Below are positions 35,339 to 43,986 of a stretch of 64,000 nucleotides of DNA, one piece after another (within the stretch, counting starts at the first letter, position 1; each line of letters begins with the position of its first letter). The notes below the pieces were generated by a model. It was not told the origin of the DNA, ran no database searches, and worked only from the letters and a program-made list of their open reading frames with translations. The stretch is from contig NZ_PNQZ01000001.1 in NCBI RefSeq assembly GCF_003994335.1, forward strand, positions 13 to 64,012, read 5' to 3'. Source of the DNA: Asaia sp. W19 (lineage in GTDB: Bacteria > Pseudomonadota > Alphaproteobacteria > Acetobacterales > Acetobacteraceae). Made by a program: the position numbers and the translations under genes.

Positions 35339-36862
35339 GTGCTGCGTCGCGACCTCGTTAAATTCGGTGCTGGCCTCTCTGTACTGGGGGCCAGCAAAAT
35401 AGCCCGGGCAGCCCAAGCGGCCGCGCCCAAACCCACGCCGTTCGACAACAATACCGTGCGTCAGATTGCACAGAACCTGTCGAAATCCGCCTATAAGGCG
35501 CCGCAGCAAACTCTCCCCAGCGCGATCGATAACATGAATTTCGATCAGTTCCGCGGCATCGCCTACAAGGAAGATCGGGCGCTCTGGCACGGCCAGAATC
35601 TCGCCTTCGATGTCGAGTTCTTTCCTCGCGGCTTCCTGTATCGCCCACGGATCAACATGAACGAGGTCATTGATGGGCAATCAAGCCCAATCGTGTACGA
35701 CCCCGACATGTTCACCTATCCTGACCCGATGCTGCGTGTGACCGACGATCTCGGTTTCTCGGGCCTGCGCCTGCGCAATGCCATCAACACACCCAATGTG
35801 ATGGAAGAATGCGCCGTGTTCCTTGGCGCATCGTATTTCCGCGCCGTAGCCAAAGGCCAGAATTACGGCTTGTCCGCCCGCGGCTTCGCCAACGGGACGG
35901 GCGACCCGAAAGGGGAAGAGTTCGCCCTGTTTCGCGAGTTCTGGCTTGAAAAACCCAAGCCCGGCGTCGACTCCGTGGTTATTCATGCCCTGATGGACAG
36001 CCCTTCGGTCGTGGGCGCTTTCCGCTTCACCATCCGCCCGGGTGCCACCACGGTATTTGACGTGCAGTCGAGCTTCTATCCGCGTACTGACATCACCGAA
36101 GGCGGCGTGGCGGCTCTCACCGGCATGTTCTATTTCGACGCCAATAACCGCAACCATGTCGATGACTGGCGTCCCGGCGCACATGACAGCGAGGCGCTCC
36201 AGATGTGGACTGGTACAGGCGCCCAGCTCTATCGCCCGCTGAACAACCCGGTCGATCTCCAGTTTTCGGCCTTCCAGGACGCCAGCCCCCACGGTTTCGG
36301 CCTGATGCAGCGCCGTCGTGCCTTCCATGATTTCGAGGATCTGGCGCTGAACTACGAAAAGCGTCCCTCGCTCTGGATCGAGCCTATCGGAGACTGGGGT
36401 GAGGGCGCGGTCGATCTCGTCGAGATCCCGACCCCGAACGAAGTGAACGATAACATCGTCTCGTTCTGGCGCCCCAAGCAGACCATGCAGGCCGGGCATG
36501 AATATGCCTACACCTACCGCATGTACTGGGGTTGGGACACGCCCTGGCCGACAGATCTGGCACGTATCGGTGCAACCCGCGTGGGCGGCGTAACGGACCA
36601 CGCCGATGGCCGCATGTTCGTGATCGATTTCACGGGCAAGCCTTTCGAGAATCTTCCGCCCAATGCGGCCTTCCACCTCGTGCCCCAGGCCTCCACGGGT
36701 ACGATCAAGAATGTGGTGGTCGAGCCCAATCCCAATATCAAGGGCTGGCGCACCACGTTCGAATTCTATCCGGGCAGCGCCAAGCTGGCCGAGCTGACCT
36801 GTCAGCTCGCCACTGACCAGGGCCCGATTTCCGAAAAATGGATGTATCGTTGGACGCCGTGA
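35339..36862 (+). CDS. opgG: Glucan biosynthesis protein OpgG/OpgD (MdoG family), Tat-exported
   Basis: A 507-residue periplasmic protein required for osmoregulated periplasmic glucans. It starts at GTG 35339 with GGAG upstream. The N-terminus LRRDLVKFGAGLSVLGAS carries a twin-arginine motif, as in E. coli OpgD rather than the Sec-exported OpgG. The MdoG fold is clear: FDQFRGIAYKEDRALW, EFFPRGFLYRPRINMNEV, SSFYPRTDITEGGVAALTGMF, EPIGDWGEGAVDLVEIPT, YRMYWGWDTPW. It shapes or branches the glucan made by OpgH. A small hairpin (CCCGGC-ATTTA-GCCGGG) lies just upstream. The opgH start overlaps its stop. Confidence 0.92.
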   Translation: MLRRDLVKFGAGLSVLGASKIARAAQAAAPKPTPFDNNTVRQIAQNLSKSAYKAPQQTLPSAIDNMNFDQFRGIAYKEDRALWHGQNLAFDVEFFPRGFLYRPRINMNEVIDGQSSPIVYDPDMFTYPDPMLRVTDDLGFSGLRLRNAINTPNVMEECAVFLGASYFRAVAKGQNYGLSARGFANGTGDPKGEEFALFREFWLEKPKPGVDSVVIHALMDSPSVVGAFRFTIRPGATTVFDVQSSFYPRTDITEGGVAALTGMFYFDANNRNHVDDWRPGAHDSEALQMWTGTGAQLYRPLNNPVDLQFSAFQDASPHGFGLMQRRRAFHDFEDLALNYEKRPSLWIEPIGDWGEGAVDLVEIPTPNEVNDNIVSFWRPKQTMQAGHEYAYTYRMYWGWDTPWPTDLARIGATRVGGVTDHADGRMFVIDFTGKPFENLPPNAAFHLVPQASTGTIKNVVVEPNPNIKGWRTTFEFYPGSAKLAELTCQLATDQGPISEKWMYRWTP

Positions 36863-39015
36863 GCAGCCTTCCCCGCAAATTCGCCCCCTTCGACGTCCTT
36901 CCGGCTGAATCGCCCCTCGCGATGCCGACGCAGAACCTGCGTCAGCGTCCCGAGACTTTCGGACGTGAACGCCATCCCCCGACCACGCCAGCCTTCCTGT
37001 GGCTGCGCCGCCTCTTCGTTATCGGTGGCGCGATACTGCTGACGGGATGGGGCGCCTTCGAGATGAACCGCGTGCTCAACTCGATGGGCGTCTCGACACT
37101 CGGCATCATCGTGCTCGCGCTCTTCGTCATTTTGGGCGCCTGGATCTCGCTGTCTTTCACTTCGTCGCTGGCAGGGTTCGTTTCCGTGCTGCGCCATGGT
37201 GGTTTGGGCCTCGGTATTTCACGCGATGCCCCCCTCCCCGCGCTCATGAGCCGCACCGCCGTGCTCATGCCCACCTATAACGAGGACCCTGACCGTGTCC
37301 TCGTCGGGCTGCGCGCCATTCATGACTCCCTTGTGGCGACAGGACGTATCGACGCATTCGACTTCTTCATGCTGTCCGACACGACCGATCCGGATGTCTG
37401 GATTCGCGAAGAGCGCGCCTATCTCGCTTTCGTCGAGGCCGTGAACGGGCAGGGACGTATTTTCTACCGTCGTCGCCCCAAGAACATCGATCGCAAATCC
37501 GGCAATCTGGAAGAATGGGTCAAGCGCTTCGGTGGCGCCTATCAGCAGATGCTGACCCTCGACGCCGACTCCGTGATGGATGGCGGGCTGATCGTGCGCA
37601 CGGTCTCGGCCATGGAGCGCCACGAAAAGGTGGCGCTCATCCAGACCCTGCCCGTCATCATCGGCGGCAAGACGCTTTTTGCCCGCATGCAGCAATTTGC
37701 CGGTCGTGTTTACGGGCCGCTCATTGCCCATGGCATCGCCTGGTGGCACGGCTCTGAAGGCAATTACTGGGGCCATAACGCCGTCATTCGCACGCGCGCT
37801 TTTGCAGAACAGGCCGGGCTGCCCCATCTGCCGGGGCGCAAGCCCTTCGGCGGCGGCATTCTGAGCCACGATTTCGTCGAGGCCGCCCTCATGCGTCGCG
37901 GCGGCTGGGCCATCCACATGATTCCGGGCCTGTTCGGCTCCTATGAGGAAAGCCCGCCCTCGCTCACAGACGTCGCCATTCGCGACCGTCGCTGGTGCCA
38001 GGGTAATCTGCAACACGGCAAGATCGTGCTGTCGCGCGGGCTGCACTGGGTCAGCCGCATGCATATGATGGTCGGGATCGGCGCCTATATCACCTCGCCG
38101 CTCTGGCTTCTGTTCCTGCTGTTCGGCATCCTGATCTCGCTGCAGGCCCATTTCGACCGGCCCGAATATTTCGGCGATACCAAGACGCTGTATCCGCACT
38201 GGCCCCAGGTCGACCCGGTACAGGCTAAATACGTGTTCATCGGCACCATGGCCGTGCTTCTCGCTCCCAAGGGCCTTGCGCTTATCGCCACGCTGTTTGA
38301 CCGCGCGATGCTGCGCAGTTGTGGCGGGTTTCTGCGCCTGGTTGCCTCGATCGCGCTTGAGACTCTCATTGGCGGCCTGATTGCGCCCATTGCCATGCTG
38401 ATCCACACATCAGGCGTCATCTCGATCCTTCGAGGTCGCGATTCCGGCTGGAACGCCCAGAATCGCGATGACGGACGCGTCTCCCTCAAGGAGGTCGCGC
38501 ATGGTTACTGGATCTATACGGCGTTCGGTCTGGTCATGGCCGCAGCGGCCTGGTCGGTATCGTTCTCCCTGTTCCTCTGGATGACGCCCGTCCTCATCGG
38601 TCTGGCCCTGGCCATCCCGCTTGCCGCCATGACAGCCAGCAGGGATGTCGGGCTCTGGCTGAAAAGCTGGGGGCTCCTGCTCATTCCCGAAGAGACGAAT
38701 CTGCCCCCCATCCTGCAACTGGCCACAGAAAACGATCTGCGCCGTACGCAGGCTGAAGCCATGCCCAATCGCCCACCGGCCGAGGCCTTTGCCGCCCTGC
38801 GCAGCAACCCCGATCTTGCTGCCGAGCACAGACGTGCCCTGCCCGCACCGCGCCAAACCGGCGGCGCCATCGACGCTAACCTGCTCGTGGGTCTTCTCAA
38901 ACTCCGTGAGTCATCATCAGTCGCCGAAGCGCTGGGCGCGCTGACGCGTCAGGAGAAGGCCGCTGTCCTGTGCAGCGCCGAAGGACTCGATCTCGTTCTG
39001 GGGCTGCCTTTTTAA
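36859..39015 (+). CDS. opgH: Glucans biosynthesis glucosyltransferase OpgH
   Basis: A 718-residue inner-membrane GT2 enzyme that polymerises the beta-glucan backbone from UDP-glucose. GTG 36859 overlaps the opgG stop (GTGA); an in-frame ATG at 36838 would overlap further. Two N-terminal membrane segments are followed by the catalytic domain with MPTYNEDPDRVLVGL, MLSDTTDPD, LDADSVMDGGL (DxD), GILSHDFVEAALMRRGG and DRRWCQGNLQH (QxxRW equivalent). About five more membrane segments follow, then a C-terminal cytosolic tail. It pairs with opgG in the usual GH order. Its length is shorter than the E. coli protein (about 850). Confidence 0.94.
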   Translation: MSSLPRKFAPFDVLPAESPLAMPTQNLRQRPETFGRERHPPTTPAFLWLRRLFVIGGAILLTGWGAFEMNRVLNSMGVSTLGIIVLALFVILGAWISLSFTSSLAGFVSVLRHGGLGLGISRDAPLPALMSRTAVLMPTYNEDPDRVLVGLRAIHDSLVATGRIDAFDFFMLSDTTDPDVWIREERAYLAFVEAVNGQGRIFYRRRPKNIDRKSGNLEEWVKRFGGAYQQMLTLDADSVMDGGLIVRTVSAMERHEKVALIQTLPVIIGGKTLFARMQQFAGRVYGPLIAHGIAWWHGSEGNYWGHNAVIRTRAFAEQAGLPHLPGRKPFGGGILSHDFVEAALMRRGGWAIHMIPGLFGSYEESPPSLTDVAIRDRRWCQGNLQHGKIVLSRGLHWVSRMHMMVGIGAYITSPLWLLFLLFGILISLQAHFDRPEYFGDTKTLYPHWPQVDPVQAKYVFIGTMAVLLAPKGLALIATLFDRAMLRSCGGFLRLVASIALETLIGGLIAPIAMLIHTSGVISILRGRDSGWNAQNRDDGRVSLKEVAHGYWIYTAFGLVMAAAAWSVSFSLFLWMTPVLIGLALAIPLAAMTASRDVGLWLKSWGLLLIPEETNLPPILQLATENDLRRTQAEAMPNRPPAEAFAALRSNPDLAAEHRRALPAPRQTGGAIDANLLVGLLKLRESSSVAEALGALTRQEKAAVLCSAEGLDLVLGLPF

Positions 39016-39045
39016 AGCGCGCTCAGTCTCGGCTTCGCCAATGGG

Positions 39046-39117
39046 GGCGCCCCGATGGCTCCAGCTTGGCATCAGCAGGGTTTCCAGAGATCAACGGTGC
39101 TCTGGGGAGACAGGGCT
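39046..39117 (+). repeat. Degenerate copy E of the dispersed multi-hairpin repeat
   Basis: Between convergent opgH and the DUF2501 gene, GGGGCGCCCC (39046 region) and CCAGAG-10-CTCTGG (39083-39104) preserve the layout and spacing of the repeat's central palindromes, and GGGTTTCCAGAG resembles the conserved lead-in. The sequence is much diverged, so homology is tentative. Confidence 0.45.
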
Positions 39118-39154
39118 CCATATGTCCCTCCCTTGCATTGCGCTCTGTCGAATC

Positions 39155-39187
39155 AAAAAAGGCTGGCTCCCTGGAGCCAGCCTTTTT
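39155..39187. terminator. Bidirectional terminator between opgH and DUF2501 gene
   Basis: A stem AAAGGCTGGCTCC / GGAGCCAGCCTTT with almost no loop is flanked by A6 and T5. It can stop opgGH from the left and the DUF2501 gene from the right. Confidence 0.9.
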
Positions 39188-39209
39188 CATTTGCCGATGG
39201 AAAGCAGTC

Positions 39210-39740
39210 TTATTTGAAATCCTGACCACGCTGGCCGATCTGGGCACAAAGCTGAGTGCGATGGCTGAGATCGAGGGTCGAGACATCGAAGGGCACGTTC
39301 GTGCTGGTCTGAAGCAGCCCCTGGCCGCCGAGCGAATAATACTGATCGCCCTTGACGTCAGGGCGCTTGGCAAGCTTGCGGCCAACAACGCGCAAGGTAG
39401 TGCCATGCACGAGGTGATTATGGACGCAGTAGCTGGCAAGGCCCGCCAGATTACCAGCTTTGGCGGAATCGAGCGAGGGAAGCCCGTAAGTATCGAGCAC
39501 GCCAGGCGTCTTTGCCGTGGCGACCGTATTGCTTACGGCGGGACCGCCGACAGCCTGCATGACGCCAGATGTGGCCGCAGGAGCGCCATCACGCTGCACC
39601 GGTACAGAGCCGGCTGGCATGACAGTGGACATGGTGCCAGGCGGCACGGACGGCACCGGGGCCTGCTGGGCATGGGCGGTTGCGCCAGCATAGGCCAGGC
39701 TGCAAAGGGCCGTCAGGCCGAGACAGAGACGTGACACCAT
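39210..39740 (-). CDS. DUF2501 domain-containing secreted protein (YjjA-like)
   Basis: A 176-residue protein with a signal peptide (MVSRLCLGLTALCSLAYAGATAHAQ). A low-complexity Pro/Ala/Thr/Val region (about residues 25-85) precedes the conserved domain with GNLAGLASYCVHNHLV, LGGQGLLQ and LSHRTQLCAQIGQRGQDF. The two cysteines probably pair. This fits DUF2501, a periplasmic family including E. coli YjjA with no known function. It is monocistronic and divergent from ptrB, with 238 bases between starts. Confidence 0.8.
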   Translation of the reverse strand: MVSRLCLGLTALCSLAYAGATAHAQQAPVPSVPPGTMSTVMPAGSVPVQRDGAPAATSGVMQAVGGPAVSNTVATAKTPGVLDTYGLPSLDSAKAGNLAGLASYCVHNHLVHGTTLRVVGRKLAKRPDVKGDQYYSLGGQGLLQTSTNVPFDVSTLDLSHRTQLCAQIGQRGQDFK

Positions 39741-39978
39741 AAGATCAATCCTTTTTTCTGCTCTTCTTCAGGCCAAATGCCTCTGGCAGGGCCTGTTAAA
39801 ACGCGCTCTCCCACTCGACGGAGCGGGGTGAAGGACGTGTCCTTTCGTAACATGTGAGCACGGCGCTGGTTTATTGCTGTATCGAAACTTCGCAGAAACA
39901 GGATGTTAGGGCGTTGAGGCCTAGCCTGTTCTGCCGCACTCTCTGTGCTGTGTTGTCTTCCCTTCAAGAGGCCCTGCC

Positions 39979-42066
39979 ATGATCCCTCCCTCGCCACGGC
40001 GTGTCCCCCATACGATCACGCAGCTCGAGCGCGTCCGGCACGACGATTATGCCTGGATGAAGGACGAGAACTGGCAAAAGGTGCTGCGCGACCCAAGCCT
40101 GCTGCGCACCGATATTGCCGAGGCCCTGCGTGAGGAAAACACCTACACGGAGGAATGCCTGGGGAGCATGGCGCGCGAGCGCGAGATTCTGCTTAAGGAG
40201 ATGATCGGGCGCATTCCACCTGCCGAGGATTCCGTGCCATGGCCCGATGGCACATGGCTGTATTTCTCGCGCTTCGCCAAGGATGCCCAGCATCCGGTCT
40301 ATCTGCGTCGTCCCCGCCTGGGCGGAGACGAGCAGATCCTGCTCGATGTCGATGCCCTGGCGAAGTCTCATGCCTATTTCGCCCTGGCGGGGACACGTCA
40401 TTCCGATGATCACCGCGTCTTCGTCTACGCCGCCGATACGCAGGGATCGGAAGTCTATCGGCTGCACAGCCTCGATCTTGAAACCGGGGCGGCCTTTGCC
40501 CCTGATGTCGAGAGCGCCTCAGGCAGCTTCATCATCTCGCCAGACAGTGCCTGGCTGTTCTGGATCTACCGTGACGATCATGGTCGTCCTTCGCGTGTCT
40601 ATCGTCGCCCTCTGGCAGGCGGCGAGGATGTGCTGGTTTTCGATGAGCCAGATTCCGGGTTCTTCCTCAGTCTTTCGGTCACGGCCTCACGACAATGGAT
40701 CCTGATCGAGCGTGGCGATCACGATACCAACGAAACTCTACTGATCCCCGCCAGCGATCCAACACAGTCCCCCCGCAGCGCCTCACCACTTGTCCGCGGG
40801 GAGCGCTATACCCTCACGCATTGGAATGACCGGTTCTTCATCCTCACCAACACCGAGGGAGCGATCGATTTCCAGTTCAAGCAGGCGCCAGATACCGCGC
40901 CGTCGCGCGAAAACTGGAAAGACTTTCTGCCCCATACGCCAGGGAGGTTCCTTCTGGGCGCCGCCGCAAGCCGCACCCATCTGGCCTGGGCGGAACGCGT
41001 GAACGGCAATATCGAGATCCATGTCATCGCTGCAAACGCGACAGGCGATATCCGCACCCAGACGCGCACCATCGGCATGGAAGAGGAGGCCTTCGACCTC
41101 ACCCTGCTCGGCTTTCTTGAATATGACGCGGCCGTCCTGCGCTACATCTATGAATCACCGACCACACCGGCCCATTGGTACGATCTCGACATGGTATCGG
41201 GCGAGCAGGTTCTCCAGAAAATCCGCGAGATCCCTTCCGGGCATGATCCCGCGCTCTACGAAACGCACCGTATCTTTGCCTCGGCCTCGGACGGGGCAGA
41301 GGTACCGGTCACCATTCTCAAGAGGCGTGACACACCTTGTGACGGCACCGCTCCGCTCCTGCTCTACGGCTATGGCTCTTATGGCATCTCGATGGATTCG
41401 GGGTTCAGCACCTCGGTATTCAGTCTGGTCGATCGGGGATGGGTCTATGCCGTAGCCCATATCCGTGGCGGTTCCGAGAAGGGATGGGACTGGTTCCTGA
41501 AGGGGAGGGGCAAACACAAGCCCAACAGCTTCACCGATTTCGTCACCTGTGCCCGTACCCTTGTTCAGCTCGGATATGGGCAGGAAGGACGTATTGTCGC
41601 CCATGGAGGGTCGGCAGGCGGGTTGCTGATGGGAGCGGTGGTCAATCTTGCGCCCGAATTATTTGCCGGGATTGCCGCTCAGGTGCCTTTTGTCGATGTG
41701 CTGAACACCATGTCCGACGACACGCTGCCGCTCACCCCGCCCGAATGGCCGGAATGGGGTAACCCGTTGGAAGATCGCGACGCCTATGACCTGATCGCCA
41801 GCTACTCGCCCTATGACAATATCAGAGCCGTTCCCTACCCGCCGGTTCTGGCCATGGGGGGACTTTCCGACCCACGGGTGACCTATTGGGAGCCTGCAAA
41901 ATGGATCGCGAAGCTGCGCGAGGTCGCATCGGGCGGGCCGTTCCTGTGCCGAATCAATATGGATGCCGGGCATGGCGGCTCGTCTGGCCGTTTCAAGCGC
42001 CTGGAAGAAGTCGCTTATGTCTATGGCTTCGCCCTGTGGGCCATGGCACAGCGACCGCTCGCCTGA
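39979..42066 (+). CDS. ptrB: Oligopeptidase B (S9 prolyl oligopeptidase family)
   Basis: A 695-residue cytosolic peptidase cleaving short peptides after basic residues. The N-terminal beta-propeller begins VRHDDYAWMKDENW; the alpha/beta-hydrolase domain has YGYGSYGISMDSGFS, catalytic Ser in AHGGSAGGLLMG (about residue 545), Asp in GGLSDPRVTYWEPAKW (about 630) and His in MDAGHGGSSGRF (about 665). Acidic pockets and length match PtrB (about 690). It starts at ATG 39979. Two alternative hairpins (42076-42103, 42101-42116) follow the stop. Confidence 0.92.
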   Translation: MIPPSPRRVPHTITQLERVRHDDYAWMKDENWQKVLRDPSLLRTDIAEALREENTYTEECLGSMAREREILLKEMIGRIPPAEDSVPWPDGTWLYFSRFAKDAQHPVYLRRPRLGGDEQILLDVDALAKSHAYFALAGTRHSDDHRVFVYAADTQGSEVYRLHSLDLETGAAFAPDVESASGSFIISPDSAWLFWIYRDDHGRPSRVYRRPLAGGEDVLVFDEPDSGFFLSLSVTASRQWILIERGDHDTNETLLIPASDPTQSPRSASPLVRGERYTLTHWNDRFFILTNTEGAIDFQFKQAPDTAPSRENWKDFLPHTPGRFLLGAAASRTHLAWAERVNGNIEIHVIAANATGDIRTQTRTIGMEEEAFDLTLLGFLEYDAAVLRYIYESPTTPAHWYDLDMVSGEQVLQKIREIPSGHDPALYETHRIFASASDGAEVPVTILKRRDTPCDGTAPLLLYGYGSYGISMDSGFSTSVFSLVDRGWVYAVAHIRGGSEKGWDWFLKGRGKHKPNSFTDFVTCARTLVQLGYGQEGRIVAHGGSAGGLLMGAVVNLAPELFAGIAAQVPFVDVLNTMSDDTLPLTPPEWPEWGNPLEDRDAYDLIASYSPYDNIRAVPYPPVLAMGGLSDPRVTYWEPAKWIAKLREVASGGPFLCRINMDAGHGGSSGRFKRLEEVAYVYGFALWAMAQRPLA

Positions 42067-42075
42067 ACAAACATG

Positions 42076-42116
42076 GCCCTGATTCCGTGAGAGGTCTCAG
42101 GGCTTCACGCGAAGCC
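42076..42116. terminator. Mutually exclusive hairpins after ptrB
   Basis: GCCCTGA (42076) pairs with TCAGGGC (42097-42103), and GGCTTC (42101) pairs with GAAGCC (42111-42116). The two stems share three bases, so only one can form fully. No U-tract is present; a role in 3'-end formation for ptrB or the convergent gene is a guess. Confidence 0.4.
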
Positions 42117-42130
42117 GCGCGGAGAGGTGC

Positions 42131-42523
42131 TCAGTCCTCGCCATCACCCTGAGGCCGGGGGCGTATGGCGGCGCAGAGTGGCGGCAGCTTGGGATTCGTC
42201 TCAGCGCGGGTGCGGCACATGGTCCGCGCATCGGCGCCGCAAACCTCGATCGTTTCCTCGAAATCGGATTCGAGTACATCGCGTGCCACAGCGGCGTCCT
42301 GATTGTTGCTGTCGCTGTCCTGATCCGCGACGATCTTCTGCGTCTTGTGCAACTCCTTGAGGGCCTCGACGCAGCTGTCACTGGCCGAATCCGGGTCAGT
42401 CTGCAGCACAGCCAGAATCCGGTTGAGTACCGAGGCCGGATCGTTTTTCGGGTGGGGCGCCGCTTGCGCCGAGAGGGGCAGACCAGCCAGCAGGACGGCG
42501 AGAACAGGCAGAGCTTTCTTCAT
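42131..42523 (-). CDS. Small secreted protein of unknown function
   Basis: A 130-residue protein with a Sec signal peptide (MKKALPVLAVLLAGLPLSAQA). The mature part is acidic and helical (SVLNRILAVLQTDPDSASDSCVEALKELHKTQKI) and has four cysteines (DSCVEA, EVCGAD, TMCRTR, PLCAAI) that could form two disulphides. I do not recognise the family. It stands alone, convergent with ptrB and divergent from rpmJ. Confidence 0.7.
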   Translation of the reverse strand: MKKALPVLAVLLAGLPLSAQAAPHPKNDPASVLNRILAVLQTDPDSASDSCVEALKELHKTQKIVADQDSDSNNQDAAVARDVLESDFEETIEVCGADARTMCRTRAETNPKLPPLCAAIRPRPQGDGED

Positions 42524-42690
42524 GGAATCAGGATAATTGGCTTTTCATCCTTTGAAAACGTCCAAATGTCAGGGTTTCCGGGGCAGGAAGCCCAGCTTGG
42601 AGTTGACTCCCGGCATAGCGATGAGTATTCCGACGACCACTCACGGGCGCGACGCCCGTTCGTCTTGCATGGCCCGGGAAGCAAATTATC

Positions 42691-42816
42691 ATGAAGATTC
42701 GTAACAGCCTCAAATCCGCCAAGATCCGCGACAAGGACTGCCGCGTCGTTCGCCGTCGTGGCCGCGTCTATGTCATCAACAAGAAGAACCCGCGCATGAA
42801 GGCTCGCCAGGGCTAA
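42691..42816 (+). CDS. rpmJ: 50S ribosomal protein L36
   Basis: A 41-residue protein: [17 protein letters not shown] at the N-terminus, then [24 protein letters not shown]. Only one cysteine remains, so it is the zinc-free (C-minus, YkgO-like) L36 form usual in alphaproteobacteria. It sits in the large ribosomal subunit. It is outside any ribosomal protein operon, as is normal for this form; the TPR gene follows after 10 bases. Confidence 0.95.
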   Translation: MKIRNSLKSAKIRDKDCRVVRRRGRVYVINKKNPRMKARQG

Positions 42817-42826
42817 TTCCCTGTTG

Positions 42827-43519
42827 ATGCCAAAACGGAGCCTCAGCCCCGTTTTGATGCGTTACACGGCCTGTTTGCGGGCCGTCGTCAGGCCGTGTCT
42901 GCTTCTCAGCAGCGCGGCTTTTGTCGTTCTGGCGCCCTTCCCAGCCTTCCCGGCCCCTCCGCCCCATACGACATCGCTGCCCACTCCTCAGCCTCCGACG
43001 CATCCACCGCCGCAGGTCGCACCCCCGACCAAGTCGAAGCCCGACCCTCTGATTGAGGCCAGCAAGGCCTTGCGCAATGCCACCAAACCGGCCGAAGCCC
43101 GCGCCCTTGAGCGTCAGGTCGAGACATTGCGCCAGAGGGGCCTGACCGCCAGCACACGTCTGCTGCTCGAGAATGCCGATTCGAGCCTCAAGGCCCATGA
43201 CTACCGCAAGGCAGAGGCTGCGCTCGACAACGCTCTGGTGCTGCAGCCTGACAAGGCGTTCATCCGGCGCGGTCGCGCCCGTGTGCGCTATGCTGCAGGC
43301 GATTTCGAGGGGGCCATCAGCGATCTGGGGGTGGCCCTGCATCTGGATCCGGATGATCCCCTCTCCTGGCAGCTTCTGTCGCAGATAGAGGAAGAGCGTC
43401 ATAACATGCGTGCGGCCCTTCAGGCGGCTCAACAGGTGCTCGTTGTCGATCCTCTGGCCAGCGGCGCTGCCAAACGTGTGAAGACGCTGCAGGCTTCTCT
43501 GGATGGACGCGCGATTTAA
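42827..43519 (+). CDS. TPR repeat protein, exported
   Basis: A 230-residue protein from ATG 42827; ATG 42857 is a possible alternative. A hydrophobic export signal (PCLLLSSAAFVVLAPFPAFPA) is followed by a Pro-rich stretch (about residues 45-70) and tetratricopeptide repeats from about residue 105: LENADSSLKAHDYRKAEAALDNALVLQPDKA, RGRARVRYAAGDFEGAISDLGVALHLDPDD and LSQIEEERHNMRAALQAAQQVLVVDP. TPRs bind other proteins, so a periplasmic scaffold role is likely; the partner is unknown. It lies right behind rpmJ. Confidence 0.75.
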   Translation: MPKRSLSPVLMRYTACLRAVVRPCLLLSSAAFVVLAPFPAFPAPPPHTTSLPTPQPPTHPPPQVAPPTKSKPDPLIEASKALRNATKPAEARALERQVETLRQRGLTASTRLLLENADSSLKAHDYRKAEAALDNALVLQPDKAFIRRGRARVRYAAGDFEGAISDLGVALHLDPDDPLSWQLLSQIEEERHNMRAALQAAQQVLVVDPLASGAAKRVKTLQASLDGRAI

Positions 43520-43589
43520 AGCGCGTCACGATCTCAACTCTGCCTTGATTGCGCAGTTTGATGAGATGTCGAAGTCAAAGGAGAACATC

Positions 43590-43844
43590 ATGTTCAAGAA
43601 GAACAAGGCCAAGGTCACTGAACTGACCGCGCCGGATGCCCCGAAAAAAGGGTGCTGCCTCAGCAAGATGTGCTGCTCGGCCAAGCCGCAGACCAAGGAA
43701 GCGATCATGGGCGGCCTGACCTTCCTCAGCATGTTCGGCCCCAGGAAACTGCGCCCGCATCTTCAGCATCTGCTCGCCGTGATTGCGATCGTCACCTTCG
43801 TGGTCAAGGCCATCAAGCCGAAGCGCGAAGAAAAGACGAACTGA
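43590..43844 (+). CDS. Small cysteine-cluster membrane protein (84 residues)
   Basis: The start ATG 43590 has a textbook AAAGGAG 8 bases upstream. The product has a lysine-rich start (MFKKNKAKVTEL), a double-cysteine cluster GCCLSKMCC (about residues 21-29), then a hydrophobic helix (LQHLLAVIAIVTFVVKAI, about 58-75) and a basic tail. The CC-x4-CC arrangement could bind metal or be acylated, and the protein probably sits with the tail in the cytosol. I do not recognise a family. It follows the TPR gene by 70 bases and is followed by repeat copy C. Confidence 0.65.
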   Translation: MFKKNKAKVTELTAPDAPKKGCCLSKMCCSAKPQTKEAIMGGLTFLSMFGPRKLRPHLQHLLAVIAIVTFVVKAIKPKREEKTN

Positions 43845-43855
43845 GTTCTCCCCTC

Positions 43856-43959
43856 GGAGCTCCGCCCCGAACCCCGTCAAAGGGCCATCTCCCGTTGGGA
43901 GACCAGTTGACGGGATGAAAGGGGCAAGCCCCTTTCCGGGGTGCGGGGCAGCGCCCCGC
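43856..43959 (-). repeat. Multi-hairpin dispersed repeat, copy C (inverted)
   Basis: Located between convergent genes. Read on the minus strand it follows copy A: GCGGGGCGCTGCCCCGC (43943-43959), accccggaaaggggc with the 20-bp palindrome GAAAGGGGCAAGCCCCTTTC (43917-43936), ATCCCG, a hairpin CTCCC-GTT-GGGAG in place of the AGGACG palindrome, and GGGGCGGAGCTCC. It is a single unit in opposite orientation to copies A, B and D. Confidence 0.88.
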
Positions 43960-43986
43960 AGCTTTCTGCCACCGGAAGACCCAACC

